The notes: generated by a model from the sequence alone, not told the origin. A stretch of DNA of 64,000 bases from Escherichia boydii (GCA_041890495.1 CP169086.1:5022001-5086000); one strand, 5' to 3'; positions 10,424-19,025 are shown, counted from the stretch's first letter. Numbers and translations are program-made.

Positions 10424-11896
10424 ATGGTACCTGTGGTCGCGCTTGTCGGGCGCCCTAACGTAGGAAAATCCACGTTATTTAACCGTCTAACTCGCACCCG
10501 AGATGCGCTGGTTGCGGATTTCCCGGGTCTGACTCGTGACCGTAAGTACGGTCGTGCGGAAATTGAAGGCCGTGAGTTTATCTGTATTGATACCGGCGGG
10601 ATTGATGGCACAGAAGACGGTGTAGAAACCCGCATGGCGGAACAGTCGCTGCTGGCGATTGAAGAAGCGGACGTCGTACTGTTTATGGTGGATGCGCGCG
10701 CGGGCCTGATGCCGGCAGATGAAGCGATTGCCAAACATCTGCGCTCCCGTGAAAAACCGACCTTCCTGGTGGCAAACAAAACTGACGGTCTGGATCCCGA
10801 TCAGGCAGTGGTTGATTTCTACTCGCTTGGTTTAGGTGAAATCTACCCGATCGCCGCGTCTCACGGTCGTGGCGTATTAAGTCTGCTGGAGCATGTGCTG
10901 CTGCCGTGGATGGAAGATCTCGCACCGCAAGAGGAAGTCGACGAAGACGCTGAATACTGGGCGCAATTTGAAGCGGAAGAGAACGGCGAAGAAGAAGAGG
11001 AAGACGACTTCGACCCGCAAAGTCTGCCGATCAAACTGGCGATTGTGGGGCGTCCGAACGTAGGTAAGTCTACACTCACTAACCGTATTCTTGGTGAAGA
11101 GCGCGTTGTTGTTTACGACATGCCTGGCACGACGCGTGACAGCATCTACATCCCAATGGAACGCGATGGACGTGAGTATGTGCTCATTGACACCGCTGGC
11201 GTACGTAAACGCGGCAAAATCACCGATGCTGTAGAGAAATTCTCCGTAATCAAAACGTTGCAGGCCATTGAAGACGCCAACGTGGTGATGTTAGTGATTG
11301 ATGCGCGCGAAGGTATTTCCGATCAGGATCTCTCGCTGCTGGGCTTTATTCTCAATAGTGGGCGCTCACTTGTCATTGTGGTGAATAAGTGGGATGGCCT
11401 GAGTCAGGAAGTGAAAGAGCAGGTGAAAGAAACGCTGGACTTCCGTCTGGGCTTTATCGATTTTGCTCGTGTGCACTTTATCTCTGCCTTGCACGGCAGT
11501 GGTGTTGGTAACTTGTTTGAATCAGTACGTGAAGCGTATGACAGCTCCACCCGTCGTGTGGGGACCTCTATGCTGACGCGCATCATGACGATGGCTGTTG
11601 AAGATCACCAACCGCCGCTGGTACGCGGTCGTCGTGTGAAGCTGAAATATGCCCACGCCGGTGGTTATAACCCGCCGATTGTGGTGATTCACGGTAATCA
11701 GGTGAAAGACCTGCCTGATTCCTACAAGCGCTACTTGATGAACTACTTCCGCAAATCGCTGGACGTAATGGGATCGCCGATTCGTATTCAGTTCAAAGAA
11801 GGGGAAAACCCGTATGCGAATAAGCGTAACACCCTGACGCCAACCCAGATGCGTAAACGTAAGCGTCTGATGAAGCACATCAAGAAAAGCAAATGA
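10424..11896 (+). CDS. der: Ribosome biogenesis GTPase Der (double GTPase)
   Basis: Der (EngA) is an essential tandem GTPase acting in 50S subunit assembly. The 490-residue protein has two G domains, each with GRPNVGKST (near residues 9 and 209), DTGGI/DTAGV switch motifs and NKxD motifs (NKTDG, NKWDG). An acidic linker (EEEEEDDFDP) joins them, and a KH-like C-terminal domain follows. ATG 10424 gives the normal length; upstream in-frame codons lack a ribosome site. The protein looks E. coli-like by recollection, but it ends HIKKSK. The same end is repeated near 21.06 kb, so an island has probably inserted at this 3' end. Confidence 0.97.
   Translation: MVPVVALVGRPNVGKSTLFNRLTRTRDALVADFPGLTRDRKYGRAEIEGREFICIDTGGIDGTEDGVETRMAEQSLLAIEEADVVLFMVDARAGLMPADEAIAKHLRSREKPTFLVANKTDGLDPDQAVVDFYSLGLGEIYPIAASHGRGVLSLLEHVLLPWMEDLAPQEEVDEDAEYWAQFEAEENGEEEEEDDFDPQSLPIKLAIVGRPNVGKSTLTNRILGEERVVVYDMPGTTRDSIYIPMERDGREYVLIDTAGVRKRGKITDAVEKFSVIKTLQAIEDANVVMLVIDAREGISDQDLSLLGFILNSGRSLVIVVNKWDGLSQEVKEQVKETLDFRLGFIDFARVHFISALHGSGVGNLFESVREAYDSSTRRVGTSMLTRIMTMAVEDHQPPLVRGRRVKLKYAHAGGYNPPIVVIHGNQVKDLPDSYKRYLMNYFRKSLDVMGSPIRIQFKEGENPYANKRNTLTPTQMRKRKRLMKHIKKSK
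11876..11894 (+). other. Candidate left attachment site within the 3' end of der
   Basis: The last codons of der here share 18 of 19 bases with 21052-21070, including 13 identical bases AAGAAAAGCAAAT. The copies lie in the same orientation at both edges of the accessory region. This is the pattern left when an island integrates into the 3' end of a gene and restores its reading frame. No integrase is present to confirm it. Confidence 0.55.
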
Positions 11897-11932
11897 CGAT
11901 TCAGTAAAAATCAGCTGCTTTTAGAAAACCCC

Positions 11933-11959
11933 AAAGCCCGCATTATGCCGGGCTTTTTT
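11933..11959 (+). terminator. Rho-independent terminator after der
   Basis: The arms AAAGCCCG and CGGGCTTT are followed by a T-run. A second, different terminator of the same type follows the der remnant at 21091-21119. Confidence 0.75.
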
Positions 11960-12005
11960 GTTATCAGGTGCGATCATAACGAAGCATCAAAACTCACTAT
12001 TGTCA

Positions 12006-12022
12006 TGTACCCAAGGGTGTAC
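12006..12022 (+). repeat. 17-bp direct repeat, left copy, at island edge
   Basis: TGTACCCAAGGGTGTAC occurs here and, identically and in the same orientation, at 20971-20987. It is a partial palindrome (GTACCC/GGGTGTAC). The copies lie about 110 bases inside the left and 65 bases inside the right der end. They could be integrase arm-type sites or the attachment repeats themselves. Confidence 0.7.
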
Positions 12023-12139
12023 TCAGTGATTTGACACGAAGCTAACTGATATGCAGATGCAGCGGGCCTGACTGCCTGCAGGGCGGCCGCTCTTTATCGG
12101 TAGGGGACGTTATAATCCTGTTGAGACATGTGGTAAAGA

Positions 12140-12522
12140 CTACCTTTTGGCCACAACCCGCATCTCCACAAGGGCATTTTCCGGGATGAATGCCGATACG
12201 CCTATGGCAGACCATGCCGGGTAGGGCGCCTTGATATACGCATCTTTTACCTGAGAAAAAACGTCAATATGTGTTTTAAGGTCAATATGAAACGTGGTCA
12301 TCTCAAGAATATTGTCATAGCCTAAGCCTGCGGCAGTCAGGTACACACCCAGCTTGTAAAACGCATCGTGAAACTGTTCTTCAGGATCCTTGCTGATGGG
12401 TTGTCCTTCCGGGCTGCCGTAATGCCCGAAAGATACACGGTGCCATCGGCATCGATGACAGGAGAGAAGTGCCAGTCATCGTAATAATGCTGAAAGGCTT
12501 CTGGAACGATCGATTTTTTCAT
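12140..12522 (-). pseudogene. RidA-family (YjgF/YER057c/UK114) protein, frameshifted
   Basis: RidA-family proteins deaminate reactive enamine/imine intermediates or act in related degradative pathways. The N-terminal part (MKKSIVPEAFQHYYDDWHF.. to VYLSGIT) and the C-terminal part (PEEQFHDAFYKLG.. to ALVEMRVVAKR) are in different frames. The shift lies in ATTACGGCAGCCCGG read on the minus strand, around 12410-12415. Adding one G would restore ITGSPEGQPISKDPEEQF. The intact gene would be about 127 codons. It lies on the same strand as the MFS and SDR genes and may once have belonged to their cluster. A sequencing error is an equally simple explanation. Confidence 0.8.
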
Positions 12523-12632
12523 ATTTTTTTCTCAAATGGATGAGCACGGGAAAAAGGCAACGGCCACATCTCATACCCGGGGAAGCACATGAGCCATGTC
12601 GTGCAGACCACGTCGGCCAGCCGCCCGTTACG

Positions 12633-14090
12633 TTACTTGATGGAAAGGCGGGCCGCAGCAGAAATTATTCCGGAGGCGCGCCGGATAAGCCGGATACTCA
12701 GTCCGGCACCAGCCGCGAGGCATACCGCCATTGTCAGCAGCGAGACAATAAAGGCATGCGTGATCGTTGCGCCGCTTTTATCGCCCCCCAGCATGCTGTA
12801 AAAAATGCCGCCGATGACGGCGACGCTCAGCGCAGTGCTGATTTGCAGCGTCGAGCTGGTCACGCCGGCAATCATGCCTGAAAAAGCGGGCGCTACGCGG
12901 CCGGTCACCATCCTCACCAGCGTTGGCATCGCCAGCCCCTGACCCAGGCCGGTGATAAAAAGGAGTGCCGCGAGCGGCAGCGTAGCCGGAGGAGTGCCCG
13001 TCAGCGTGCTGGCAATCAGCCCGGCAAGGCCCGCCAGACCCGCCGTCTCACATCCCATTCCGATTGCGCTCAGGTAATTTCCGGCAAACCGCCTGAAGTA
13101 AGGTGTCAGCAACGGCCCAACCAGGAAGCCGATGCCAAAGGGCAGAAAAATCAGGCCTGCGGTCAGGGCGTTTAAATGCAACGCATCCTGAAGATAAACA
13201 GAAAACAACAGAAAAAAGGCACCGATGGAATAAAACAGCAGTACGATCGCCAGACCCTGACCCAGTCCCGGCGCGCGTAAGACGGTCGGATCGAGCAGCG
13301 GCGAACCACCGTTCTGGCTGAGGCGACGTTCATAACGCCATAGCCCCAGCACCAGCAGCGGGAACGCAAGAAATGATCCCCATGTCCACCAAGGCCATCC
13401 CGCTTCACGGCCTTCAATTAATGGCACAATCAGCGCGCTAAGGGTGACGGTGGCCAGCAGCATGCCGCCGGGATCCAGTCGCTGTGCAGACTGCGCCCGC
13501 GTCTCTTTCAGCAGCGGCAGACCGAAGAGAATGACCAGCAGCGCCACTGGCAGGTTAACGATAAAAATCGCACGCCAGCCCAGATGAAACAGATCCGCAG
13601 AAATCAGAATACCACCCAGTATCTGCCCGATAACGGAGGCCAGACCAAAGACGGCGCCATAGAGGCTCAGCGCCAGCGGTTTTTCCGCTTCCGGAAAAAT
13701 CGCCTGTACGGAGGCCAGTGCCTGGGGTGCCATAATGGCTGCGGTGGCACCCTGTAACACGCGCCCGGCAATCAGCACCCACGGTGACCAGGCCACGCCG
13801 CACAACAGCGATGCTGCAGCAAAACCGATAAGTCCAAGAAAGAACATCTTCCCCCGGCCGTAAATATCACCCAGTCGACCGCCGGTGATTAACGTGACCG
13901 CGTAGACGGCAGCATAGGATGAAATGACAAGCTGTTGCGCGGAGGAAGAGGCGCCCAGCTCGCCCTGAATGGCAGGTAGCGCCACATTAACGATAAAAAA
14001 ATCGAGCGGGGGCAAAAACGCGCCCACCAGCAGGATGATAAACATCGCCCAGCGACGGGGCTCGGCGCGCGTGTGATGTTGTGTCGACAT
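12633..14090 (-). CDS. MFS transporter, DHA2 (14-helix) drug-efflux type
   Basis: This 485-residue protein is a proton-driven inner-membrane efflux transporter of the EmrB/QacA class. It has about 14 hydrophobic segments, the motif-A-like loop GGRLGDIYGRGKMF between helices 2 and 3, and the helix-5 motif with GxxxGPxxGG-like spacing (VFGLASVIGQILGG). The first helix contains the D in PPLDFFIVNVALP that is usual in DHA2 pumps. The substrate cannot be read from sequence. It lies 78 bases downstream of the SDR gene on the same strand, so the two are probably one transcript controlled by the divergent LysR regulator. Confidence 0.9.
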   Translation of the reverse strand: MSTQHHTRAEPRRWAMFIILLVGAFLPPLDFFIVNVALPAIQGELGASSSAQQLVISSYAAVYAVTLITGGRLGDIYGRGKMFFLGLIGFAAASLLCGVAWSPWVLIAGRVLQGATAAIMAPQALASVQAIFPEAEKPLALSLYGAVFGLASVIGQILGGILISADLFHLGWRAIFIVNLPVALLVILFGLPLLKETRAQSAQRLDPGGMLLATVTLSALIVPLIEGREAGWPWWTWGSFLAFPLLVLGLWRYERRLSQNGGSPLLDPTVLRAPGLGQGLAIVLLFYSIGAFFLLFSVYLQDALHLNALTAGLIFLPFGIGFLVGPLLTPYFRRFAGNYLSAIGMGCETAGLAGLAGLIASTLTGTPPATLPLAALLFITGLGQGLAMPTLVRMVTGRVAPAFSGMIAGVTSSTLQISTALSVAVIGGIFYSMLGGDKSGATITHAFIVSLLTMAVCLAAGAGLSIRLIRRASGIISAAARLSIK

Positions 14091-14168
14091 AGAACACTCC
14101 AGATAACGGTTCTGTCCCGGGTAAGGAACGTATTCGGTCAGTTTGGGCAGAGGGGCATGCAGAGAATG

Positions 14169-14915
14169 TCAGCGCATGCCGCCAGCGGCCACAATCACCT
14201 CGCCGGTGATCCACCCCGCGTCCTCGGAGGCGAGAAAGGCAACGATCGGCGCAACATCCTGCACCTGCCCGATGCGGCCGAGTGGCGTCTGCTTTTCATT
14301 CCATGTCTGGAAGTCCGAGTTCATCGCGCCCGCACTGTGACTCCCTTCCGTTTCGATTAGGCCCGGGTTGACGGCGTTAACGCGAATGCCCCGGGGCCCG
14401 AGCTCGCGCGCGAGCACGCCGGTGATGGCGTCCATCGCGCCTTTGGTGCCGCTGTAGATGGCGCTCTCGGGGATAAAGACGCGGGTGACGAACGAACTGA
14501 TGTTAATGATGCTGCTGCCTTTCGTCAGATGCGGCGCGGCGGCGCCAGCCACCAGCAGTGGGCCCAGGACATTGATGTCAAACTGCCTGCGGTAGCGCGC
14601 TTCGGTGCTTTCTTCTATCGGGGCGAACTCGTAGATACCGGCGTTGTTCACCACAATGTCCAGGTGTCCGTAGTGGTCGATGGCAAAGGCGATCAGTTCC
14701 CTGACGTCCGCCTGGCGAGTGACATCCGCCGCAAACGCCACGGCATGCCCGCCAGCGGCCTCTATGTCGGCGACAACCTTACCGGCACGGCTATTGCCGG
14801 AGGTGTAATTGACAATGACTTTTGCGCCGTCAGCCGCCAGCTGTCGGGCAATGGCGGCTCCGATACCGCTGGATCCACCGGTTACGATGGCAACTTTGTC
14901 GTGTAATTTTTTCAT
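14169..14915 (-). CDS. SDR-family NAD(P)-dependent oxidoreductase
   Basis: A classical short-chain dehydrogenase/reductase of 248 residues. It has the cofactor motif TGGSSGIG near residue 13, NNAG near 90, the catalytic serine in NISSF (near 142), the YxxxK pair in YSGTKGA (near 155) and the PG motif in NAVNPGLIETEG. The start at 14915 is chosen because AGGAGG lies eight bases upstream; the frame extends further but without support. It is divergent from a LysR regulator with 130 bases between them, and upstream of the MFS gene. The substrate is unknown; an efflux/redox detoxification pair is inferred. Confidence 0.9.
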   Translation of the reverse strand: MKKLHDKVAIVTGGSSGIGAAIARQLAADGAKVIVNYTSGNSRAGKVVADIEAAGGHAVAFAADVTRQADVRELIAFAIDHYGHLDIVVNNAGIYEFAPIEESTEARYRRQFDINVLGPLLVAGAAAPHLTKGSSIINISSFVTRVFIPESAIYSGTKGAMDAITGVLARELGPRGIRVNAVNPGLIETEGSHSAGAMNSDFQTWNEKQTPLGRIGQVQDVAPIVAFLASEDAGWITGEVIVAAGGMR

Positions 14916-15045
14916 GGCGCAGGCCTCCTGAAATTCCCGCCGGGGGCGGATTGGGTTGAGAACGCTATAGTGAAGACGACAAAGTTGTTTGGGAACTGAC
15001 ACTTTTGTATATTGGATGTTCATTTTTGTACGGCGAGGCGACAGC

Positions 15046-15915
15046 ATGGAATGGGGCGACGTGCGGGTATTTCTGGCAGTGATGCGTAAGGGGTCTTTCG
15101 GGGAGGCGGCCCGCAGTCTCGGCGTGAGCCATCCGACGATCGGACGCCGGATAAAGGCGCTGGAGGATGAGGCGCAGCAAGCCCTGTTTCGCCGGACAAA
15201 GGAGGGGCTGGTGCTCACCGACGCTGGCGACAGGGTGCTGAAGCTGGCAGAGGCCGTGGAAAACTCCGCGCTGGCGATGGAGCGTCGTCTGGCCGGGAAT
15301 CACGACCGCCTTGAAGGGTTATTGCGGATCTCTTCCGCAGAGTGGTTTGCTAACTACGTTCTTGCGCCTGTTCTGAGCGAACTGACGCGACGTCATCCCG
15401 CGATTGTACCGGAAATCATCGCGAGCTACCGCTTGCTCAATCTGTCGCGCCGCGATGCCGATATCGCGTTTCGTATTGTTCCTTTTACCGAACCGGATAT
15501 TGTTCAGCGTCGTCTGATGCGCATTCCCTATGCGCTGTACGGCGTACCGGAAATCGCCGATGTCGTGCAGCGCGACCCGGCCGCCGTGGGGCTGATTCTG
15601 ATGAACACGGCGCAGTCCCACTTTTCTGACGTCGCCTGGTTGCTCGACAGGTTTCCGCAGTCACGACGGGTGTTCACCAGCACCAGCCGCGCCGTCCAGG
15701 CACAAATGTGTCAGCGGGGCATGGGCATTGCCGTGCTGCCACGCCCGCTTGGCGATGCCATCCCCGGATTGCAGCCCATCAGCATGCCGGAACCCCCGCC
15801 GTCCAAAGATATCTGGGTGGGGTATCACTCCGACCTCCGGCACATGGACAGACTCCGGGTCATGCTGGATATCGCCGATGCGATGTTTGCCGATCCGGCG
15901 ACGGCCGCGACGTAA
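15046..15915 (+). CDS. LysR-family transcriptional regulator
   Basis: A 289-residue LysR regulator. The N-terminal winged helix (about residues 1-60) reads DVRVFLAVMRKGSFGEAARSLGVSHPTIGRRIKALE, with the recognition helix at VSHPTIGRRI. The effector-binding domain follows. ATG 15046 has GAGG seven bases upstream; earlier in-frame starts at 14989 or 15016 lack a good site. The gene is divergent from the SDR-MFS pair, the usual layout for a LysR regulator and its target. The effector is unknown. Confidence 0.9.
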   Translation: MEWGDVRVFLAVMRKGSFGEAARSLGVSHPTIGRRIKALEDEAQQALFRRTKEGLVLTDAGDRVLKLAEAVENSALAMERRLAGNHDRLEGLLRISSAEWFANYVLAPVLSELTRRHPAIVPEIIASYRLLNLSRRDADIAFRIVPFTEPDIVQRRLMRIPYALYGVPEIADVVQRDPAAVGLILMNTAQSHFSDVAWLLDRFPQSRRVFTSTSRAVQAQMCQRGMGIAVLPRPLGDAIPGLQPISMPEPPPSKDIWVGYHSDLRHMDRLRVMLDIADAMFADPATAAT

Positions 15916-15917
15916 AT

Positions 15918-16457
15918 CTATTTTTTGCGGATGCCTGTCATACTGCTGAACACGCCGTCGCGCAGCACAAAAGCATGAAGCAGCGCGGCTGCAAGATGAA
16001 GCATTACGGTCGCGAACAGCGCCAGCGCAACCCAGGTGTGAAGCGGCCGCAGTACCGCATACCAGTCATTATTCATGCCCATGATAGGGGGCAGGACGAT
16101 CCCGTAACCCAGTGTGACGGGATACCCGGCAGCTGAGAGCATGGCCCAGCCAGTCAGCGGCTGTGCCAGCATCATCAGATAGAGCGCCCAGTGCGAAAGA
16201 TGGGCCATCCCGCGCTGCCAGGCCGGTAGTGAGGCGGGTAAAGCGGGGGCCGGTGTGGTGAAGCGTACCCACACGCGAACGACGACCAGGAGCAGGATCA
16301 TCACCCCCAGTGGCTTGTGGATCGACACCAGCAGGCTGTGCAGGGAGGAAACGGTTGATACCATCGCCACACCGATAAACAACATGATGAAGATCGCGGT
16401 GGCCATCAGCCAGTGCAGGACGCGCAGGACCGGATGAAAATAATCGACCTTTTTCAT
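15918..16457 (-). CDS. Cytochrome b561-type diheme membrane protein
   Basis: A 179-residue, four-helix inner-membrane cytochrome b561. Candidate heme ligands are the histidines in LRVLHWLMA, SIHKPLGVM and RPLHTWVAL plus VMLHLAAA, matching the paired-histidine pattern of the prokaryotic b561 family. Such proteins pass electrons from quinol to a partner. It overlaps the upstream catalase-like gene by four bases (ATGA), so the two are translationally coupled. The context suggests electron delivery to that periplasmic heme protein, which is inference. It meets the lysR gene tail to tail with two bases between. Confidence 0.9.
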   Translation of the reverse strand: MKKVDYFHPVLRVLHWLMATAIFIMLFIGVAMVSTVSSLHSLLVSIHKPLGVMILLLVVVRVWVRFTTPAPALPASLPAWQRGMAHLSHWALYLMMLAQPLTGWAMLSAAGYPVTLGYGIVLPPIMGMNNDWYAVLRPLHTWVALALFATVMLHLAAALLHAFVLRDGVFSSMTGIRKK

Positions 16458-17509
16458 AGATGTTCTCCTGACTGTTGCGCCTGTTCATGGGTGCGCAGAT
16501 TGTAGGATTTGGCATAAGCCGATGAGCGCGCGTTAAGTATCGGATCATCAGATGCCGCGATGCCGTCGGGCAAAATTAACGGATCGTAATTGATGTCATT
16601 GCAGGGCCCCTGCTGCTGAGGGACAGCACTGGTCAGGACTAACGTGCCGGCCGTCATCGTCTTCCGGTCGGCTGGCCAGGCTTTTGAGGCGTCGTTACCG
16701 TTATCCGTCGCCTGAGCCAGCGTGAACACCAGATCCCATTTCAGCGGGCCCTGCGCCAGACGACGCTGAAGATCCTGTTGCAGAAAATCCTTGTTCTGCT
16801 TATCGGGATCGGTAACAGGCGTAAACGCTGCATGCGGCACCATACTCCACCGTACCAGGTGTGCATTGCCGGCCTTATCAATCAGGCGAAACGCATTCAG
16901 ACTGTTAAAGCGATCGCTGGCCCAGCTGGAAGAGGGAACGGTTTGTTTGGCCCAGGCAAAAAACGGTTTTATCTCCGGATGCTTCATGACAAAGGCCCCC
17001 ATTTTCTCCGGATTCGGTTTTCCGGTGGCCGTATCCGGTAGGGTGGCCTTCTGGAGCTCATAGAAACCTTCAACGGAGCTGACGGGGAAAAAGGGCATGG
17101 CGTTCATGCCGGTACGCCACTGCTCACCATTAGCCTGCTGAAAGGACAGCGCCATGCTCCGGACGGGAACGGCATAATCCGGCGCCCCCGGGTTACCGCC
17201 GGCAATCGCAAATCGGCCTGTTACGGCGGTTTCACCTTTGCTGAACAGTAAAGCTCGCGACAGCGTGCTGGCATTGCCGTTCGAGACAAAGGTGCCCAGC
17301 ACGCACATGCCCTTCGCGTGATTTCGGCGATAGCCTTCATGAATTCCACCCGACTGTTCCAACACGTTGACGAGCTTATCCGACGTCAGCCGTTCGGGCG
17401 TAAGCCAGCCGCCAGTCCACAGAAATAATAAACACAGTATCAGGGGGATCAGGCCTACCAGTGCGAGGCGCACCAGCGTCTTTCTGTTTATCTGCGATGT
17501 GATTTTCAT
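16454..17509 (-). CDS. Periplasmic catalase-family peroxidase (SrpA-like)
   Basis: A 351-residue heme protein of the small catalase-like peroxidase family. An N-terminal membrane anchor or signal helix (about 15-33, LALVGLIPLILCLLFLWTGG) places it in the periplasm. The distal histidine region is GIHEGYRRNHAKGMCVLGTF and the core continues RFAIAGGNPGAPDYAVPVRSMAL. The proximal tyrosine is not certain. It overlaps genes on both sides by four bases, so membrane protein, catalase-like protein and b561 form one operon. The set looks like a quinol-fed peroxide-reducing system under TetR control. Confidence 0.88.
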   Translation of the reverse strand: MKITSQINRKTLVRLALVGLIPLILCLLFLWTGGWLTPERLTSDKLVNVLEQSGGIHEGYRRNHAKGMCVLGTFVSNGNASTLSRALLFSKGETAVTGRFAIAGGNPGAPDYAVPVRSMALSFQQANGEQWRTGMNAMPFFPVSSVEGFYELQKATLPDTATGKPNPEKMGAFVMKHPEIKPFFAWAKQTVPSSSWASDRFNSLNAFRLIDKAGNAHLVRWSMVPHAAFTPVTDPDKQNKDFLQQDLQRRLAQGPLKWDLVFTLAQATDNGNDASKAWPADRKTMTAGTLVLTSAVPQQQGPCNDINYDPLILPDGIAASDDPILNARSSAYAKSYNLRTHEQAQQSGEHL

Positions 17510-18069
17510 TGTGTGAGCTCATTTTGTTTTCGAACCGTTAGCGACGCGGCGGACAGACAATAATAGACGGCACCAAACGCCGCATAGCCCGCAATAGTGT
17601 TTACCGACGGGGGTTCCGATAGCCGGGACTGAACTAGGAAGAAGGCGCCTGCCAGTGCAGACTGCGCGCCGCTTAAAATCATGCTCCACTGCGCACCATA
17701 ATGTTTCCAGCGCTGTACCGCCGCCCCCAGCTGCAGCAGACCGGACAGGATTGCCCAGCCACCAAATATACGGATCACCTCATACATGCTGTCTATGTTC
17801 ACCATTACGGCCAGTGTGGTGAGGGCACTGACGATAATATTGACGGTCTGCATCCGGCTGCGGCCGAATCCACTGCTTTTAAGGGCATCCATATAATTAG
17901 CCATTGCATCCCAGGCGGGGTAAAGGATGAGCAGTACCGATGTCCAGACAAGTGAAGACTGGCCCGCGGAAAACACGGCAACCGCCCATAAAACGGAGAA
18001 GGCGGTGCGGATAAAATAATAGTGCTGGAGCCAGTGCTGCTGGTGCACATGGTAATGATTATCGGACAT
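17506..18069 (-). CDS. Multi-pass membrane protein (DUF308/HdeD-like)
   Basis: A 187-residue protein with six predicted hydrophobic segments, in a pattern like the HdeD/DUF308 family (FSVLWAVAVFSAGQSS, ILYPAWDAMANYMDA, GGWAILSGLLQLGAAVQRW). A His-rich N-terminus (HYHVHQQHWLQHYY) could bind metal or heme. It is the first gene of the minus-strand operon with the catalase-like and b561 genes. It lies 66 bases downstream of a promoter that contains a perfect 14-bp palindrome. Family assignment is moderate and its function in the operon is unknown. Confidence 0.75.
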   Translation of the reverse strand: MSDNHYHVHQQHWLQHYYFIRTAFSVLWAVAVFSAGQSSLVWTSVLLILYPAWDAMANYMDALKSSGFGRSRMQTVNIIVSALTTLAVMVNIDSMYEVIRIFGGWAILSGLLQLGAAVQRWKHYGAQWSMILSGAQSALAGAFFLVQSRLSEPPSVNTIAGYAAFGAVYYCLSAASLTVRKQNELTQ

Positions 18070-18134
18070 GTTAACCCTCTCAACCCGGCAGGCTGAACAA
18101 ACGAAGCATCGGCGTGAGCTTCTCTCTGTCAGAA

Positions 18135-18163
18135 AACCTACTAGTAGGTAGGTAAAAGATCAA
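18135..18163 (-). promoter_or_regulatory. Promoter with TetR-type operator for the catalase/b561 operon
   Basis: On the minus strand a -35 box TTGATC (18158-18163) and -10 box TAGGTT (18135-18140) are 17 bases apart. A perfect palindrome ACCTACTAGTAGGT (18136-18149) covers the -10 box. A very similar site overlaps the plus-strand promoter at 18994-19025, so both are likely targets of the TetR regulator encoded between them. Confidence 0.65.
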
Positions 18164-18268
18164 CCTGTTTTTGTGCGAGGCTGTGAATTCGTAAAAGGAT
18201 CGTCCGGGGACGGAAGAGGAGGGGACGAGTTGAAATAAAAGCGGCCCGGCAGGTAAACCGGGCTACCG

Positions 18269-18853
18269 TCAGGCGACGTTGACCACCTTGTTAATCAGCG
18301 GAGAGGCAATCTGATCAAACACCGCCGGATTATTGAACGCGCGTGCGGCCAGCATGGCGCCATGAATGCCCGCCATCAGCATCCGGGCTTCGGCTTCCGC
18401 CGTTTCATTTAGCAGGAAAATGCCGCGGGCTTCGCCGGCCCTCAGTAAGGTGGCGAGCCAGTCAGAGAGATCGCTGAAATGGCCGGTGACTTCGGCGGCT
18501 ATTTCAGCAGGCAAGGTGGGAAGCTCAACGGCAAGCATTACACAGATGCAAAATGGCGAAGTGCCATCCTTAATACACGCTGACCAGAAGTCGGCATATC
18601 CTTTCACTTTGGCCAGGGGATCGTCGATTTGCCGATCCATGGCCGCCATACCCGCCAGGGCTTCTGCGCGGTACTCCTGCACAACCGCCTTCACTAAATC
18701 TTCCTTGCCGGGAAAATGGTGGTGGATACTGGCTTTGCGGATACCGACACGCTCAGCAAGATCGGCATAGCTGAAGCTTTTATACCCTCCGGCTGTCAGC
18801 AGTTGCCGGGTGTTTGCCATAATTTCCCGCGCTTTCGGCGAACGTTCGCTCAT
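18269..18853 (-). CDS. TetR-family transcriptional regulator
   Basis: A 194-residue TetR repressor. The N-terminal DNA-binding domain shows ILxxxG-like ANTRQLLTAGGYKSFSYADLAERVGIRKASIHHHFPGKEDL, with the recognition helix at RKASIHHHF (about residues 37-45). The C-terminal domain is of the TetR_C type with two cysteines in SPFCICVMLA, which might sense oxidants or electrophiles. Similar CCTAC-type operators flank the gene, upstream of the catalase/b561 operon and of the small gene at 19062. Control of both is inferred. Confidence 0.9.
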   Translation of the reverse strand: MSERSPKAREIMANTRQLLTAGGYKSFSYADLAERVGIRKASIHHHFPGKEDLVKAVVQEYRAEALAGMAAMDRQIDDPLAKVKGYADFWSACIKDGTSPFCICVMLAVELPTLPAEIAAEVTGHFSDLSDWLATLLRAGEARGIFLLNETAEAEARMLMAGIHGAMLAARAFNNPAVFDQIASPLINKVVNVA

Positions 18854-18993
18854 TTCAGTCTCCAGTCTTTAACCCTGTGAAACAGGGGGGCAGTGTCTGA
18901 TAGCATCCTGCCGGGATGGCCTGCAGACAGGACGCTAGATGGTCAAATCACAGGCCCGGAGGACGACGACCCCGATATAGGCGGCTGGCAGGA

Positions 18994-19025
18994 TTGACAC
19001 GTACCCATCCTACTACTAGGATGGG
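18994..19025 (+). promoter_or_regulatory. Promoter with TetR-type operator for the small gene at 19062
   Basis: A perfect -35 TTGACA (18994-18999) and -10 TAGGAT (19017-19022) are 17 bases apart. Inverted arms CCCATCCTA (19004-19012) and TAGGATGGG (19017-19025) overlap the spacer and the -10 box. The core CCTACTACTAGG resembles CCTACTAGTAGG at 18137-18148. Confidence 0.65.

Noticed and set aside
12540..12881. 113-codon plus-strand frame near the RidA remnant
   Set aside because: It overlaps the 3' end of the MFS gene on the other strand and has no family resemblance.
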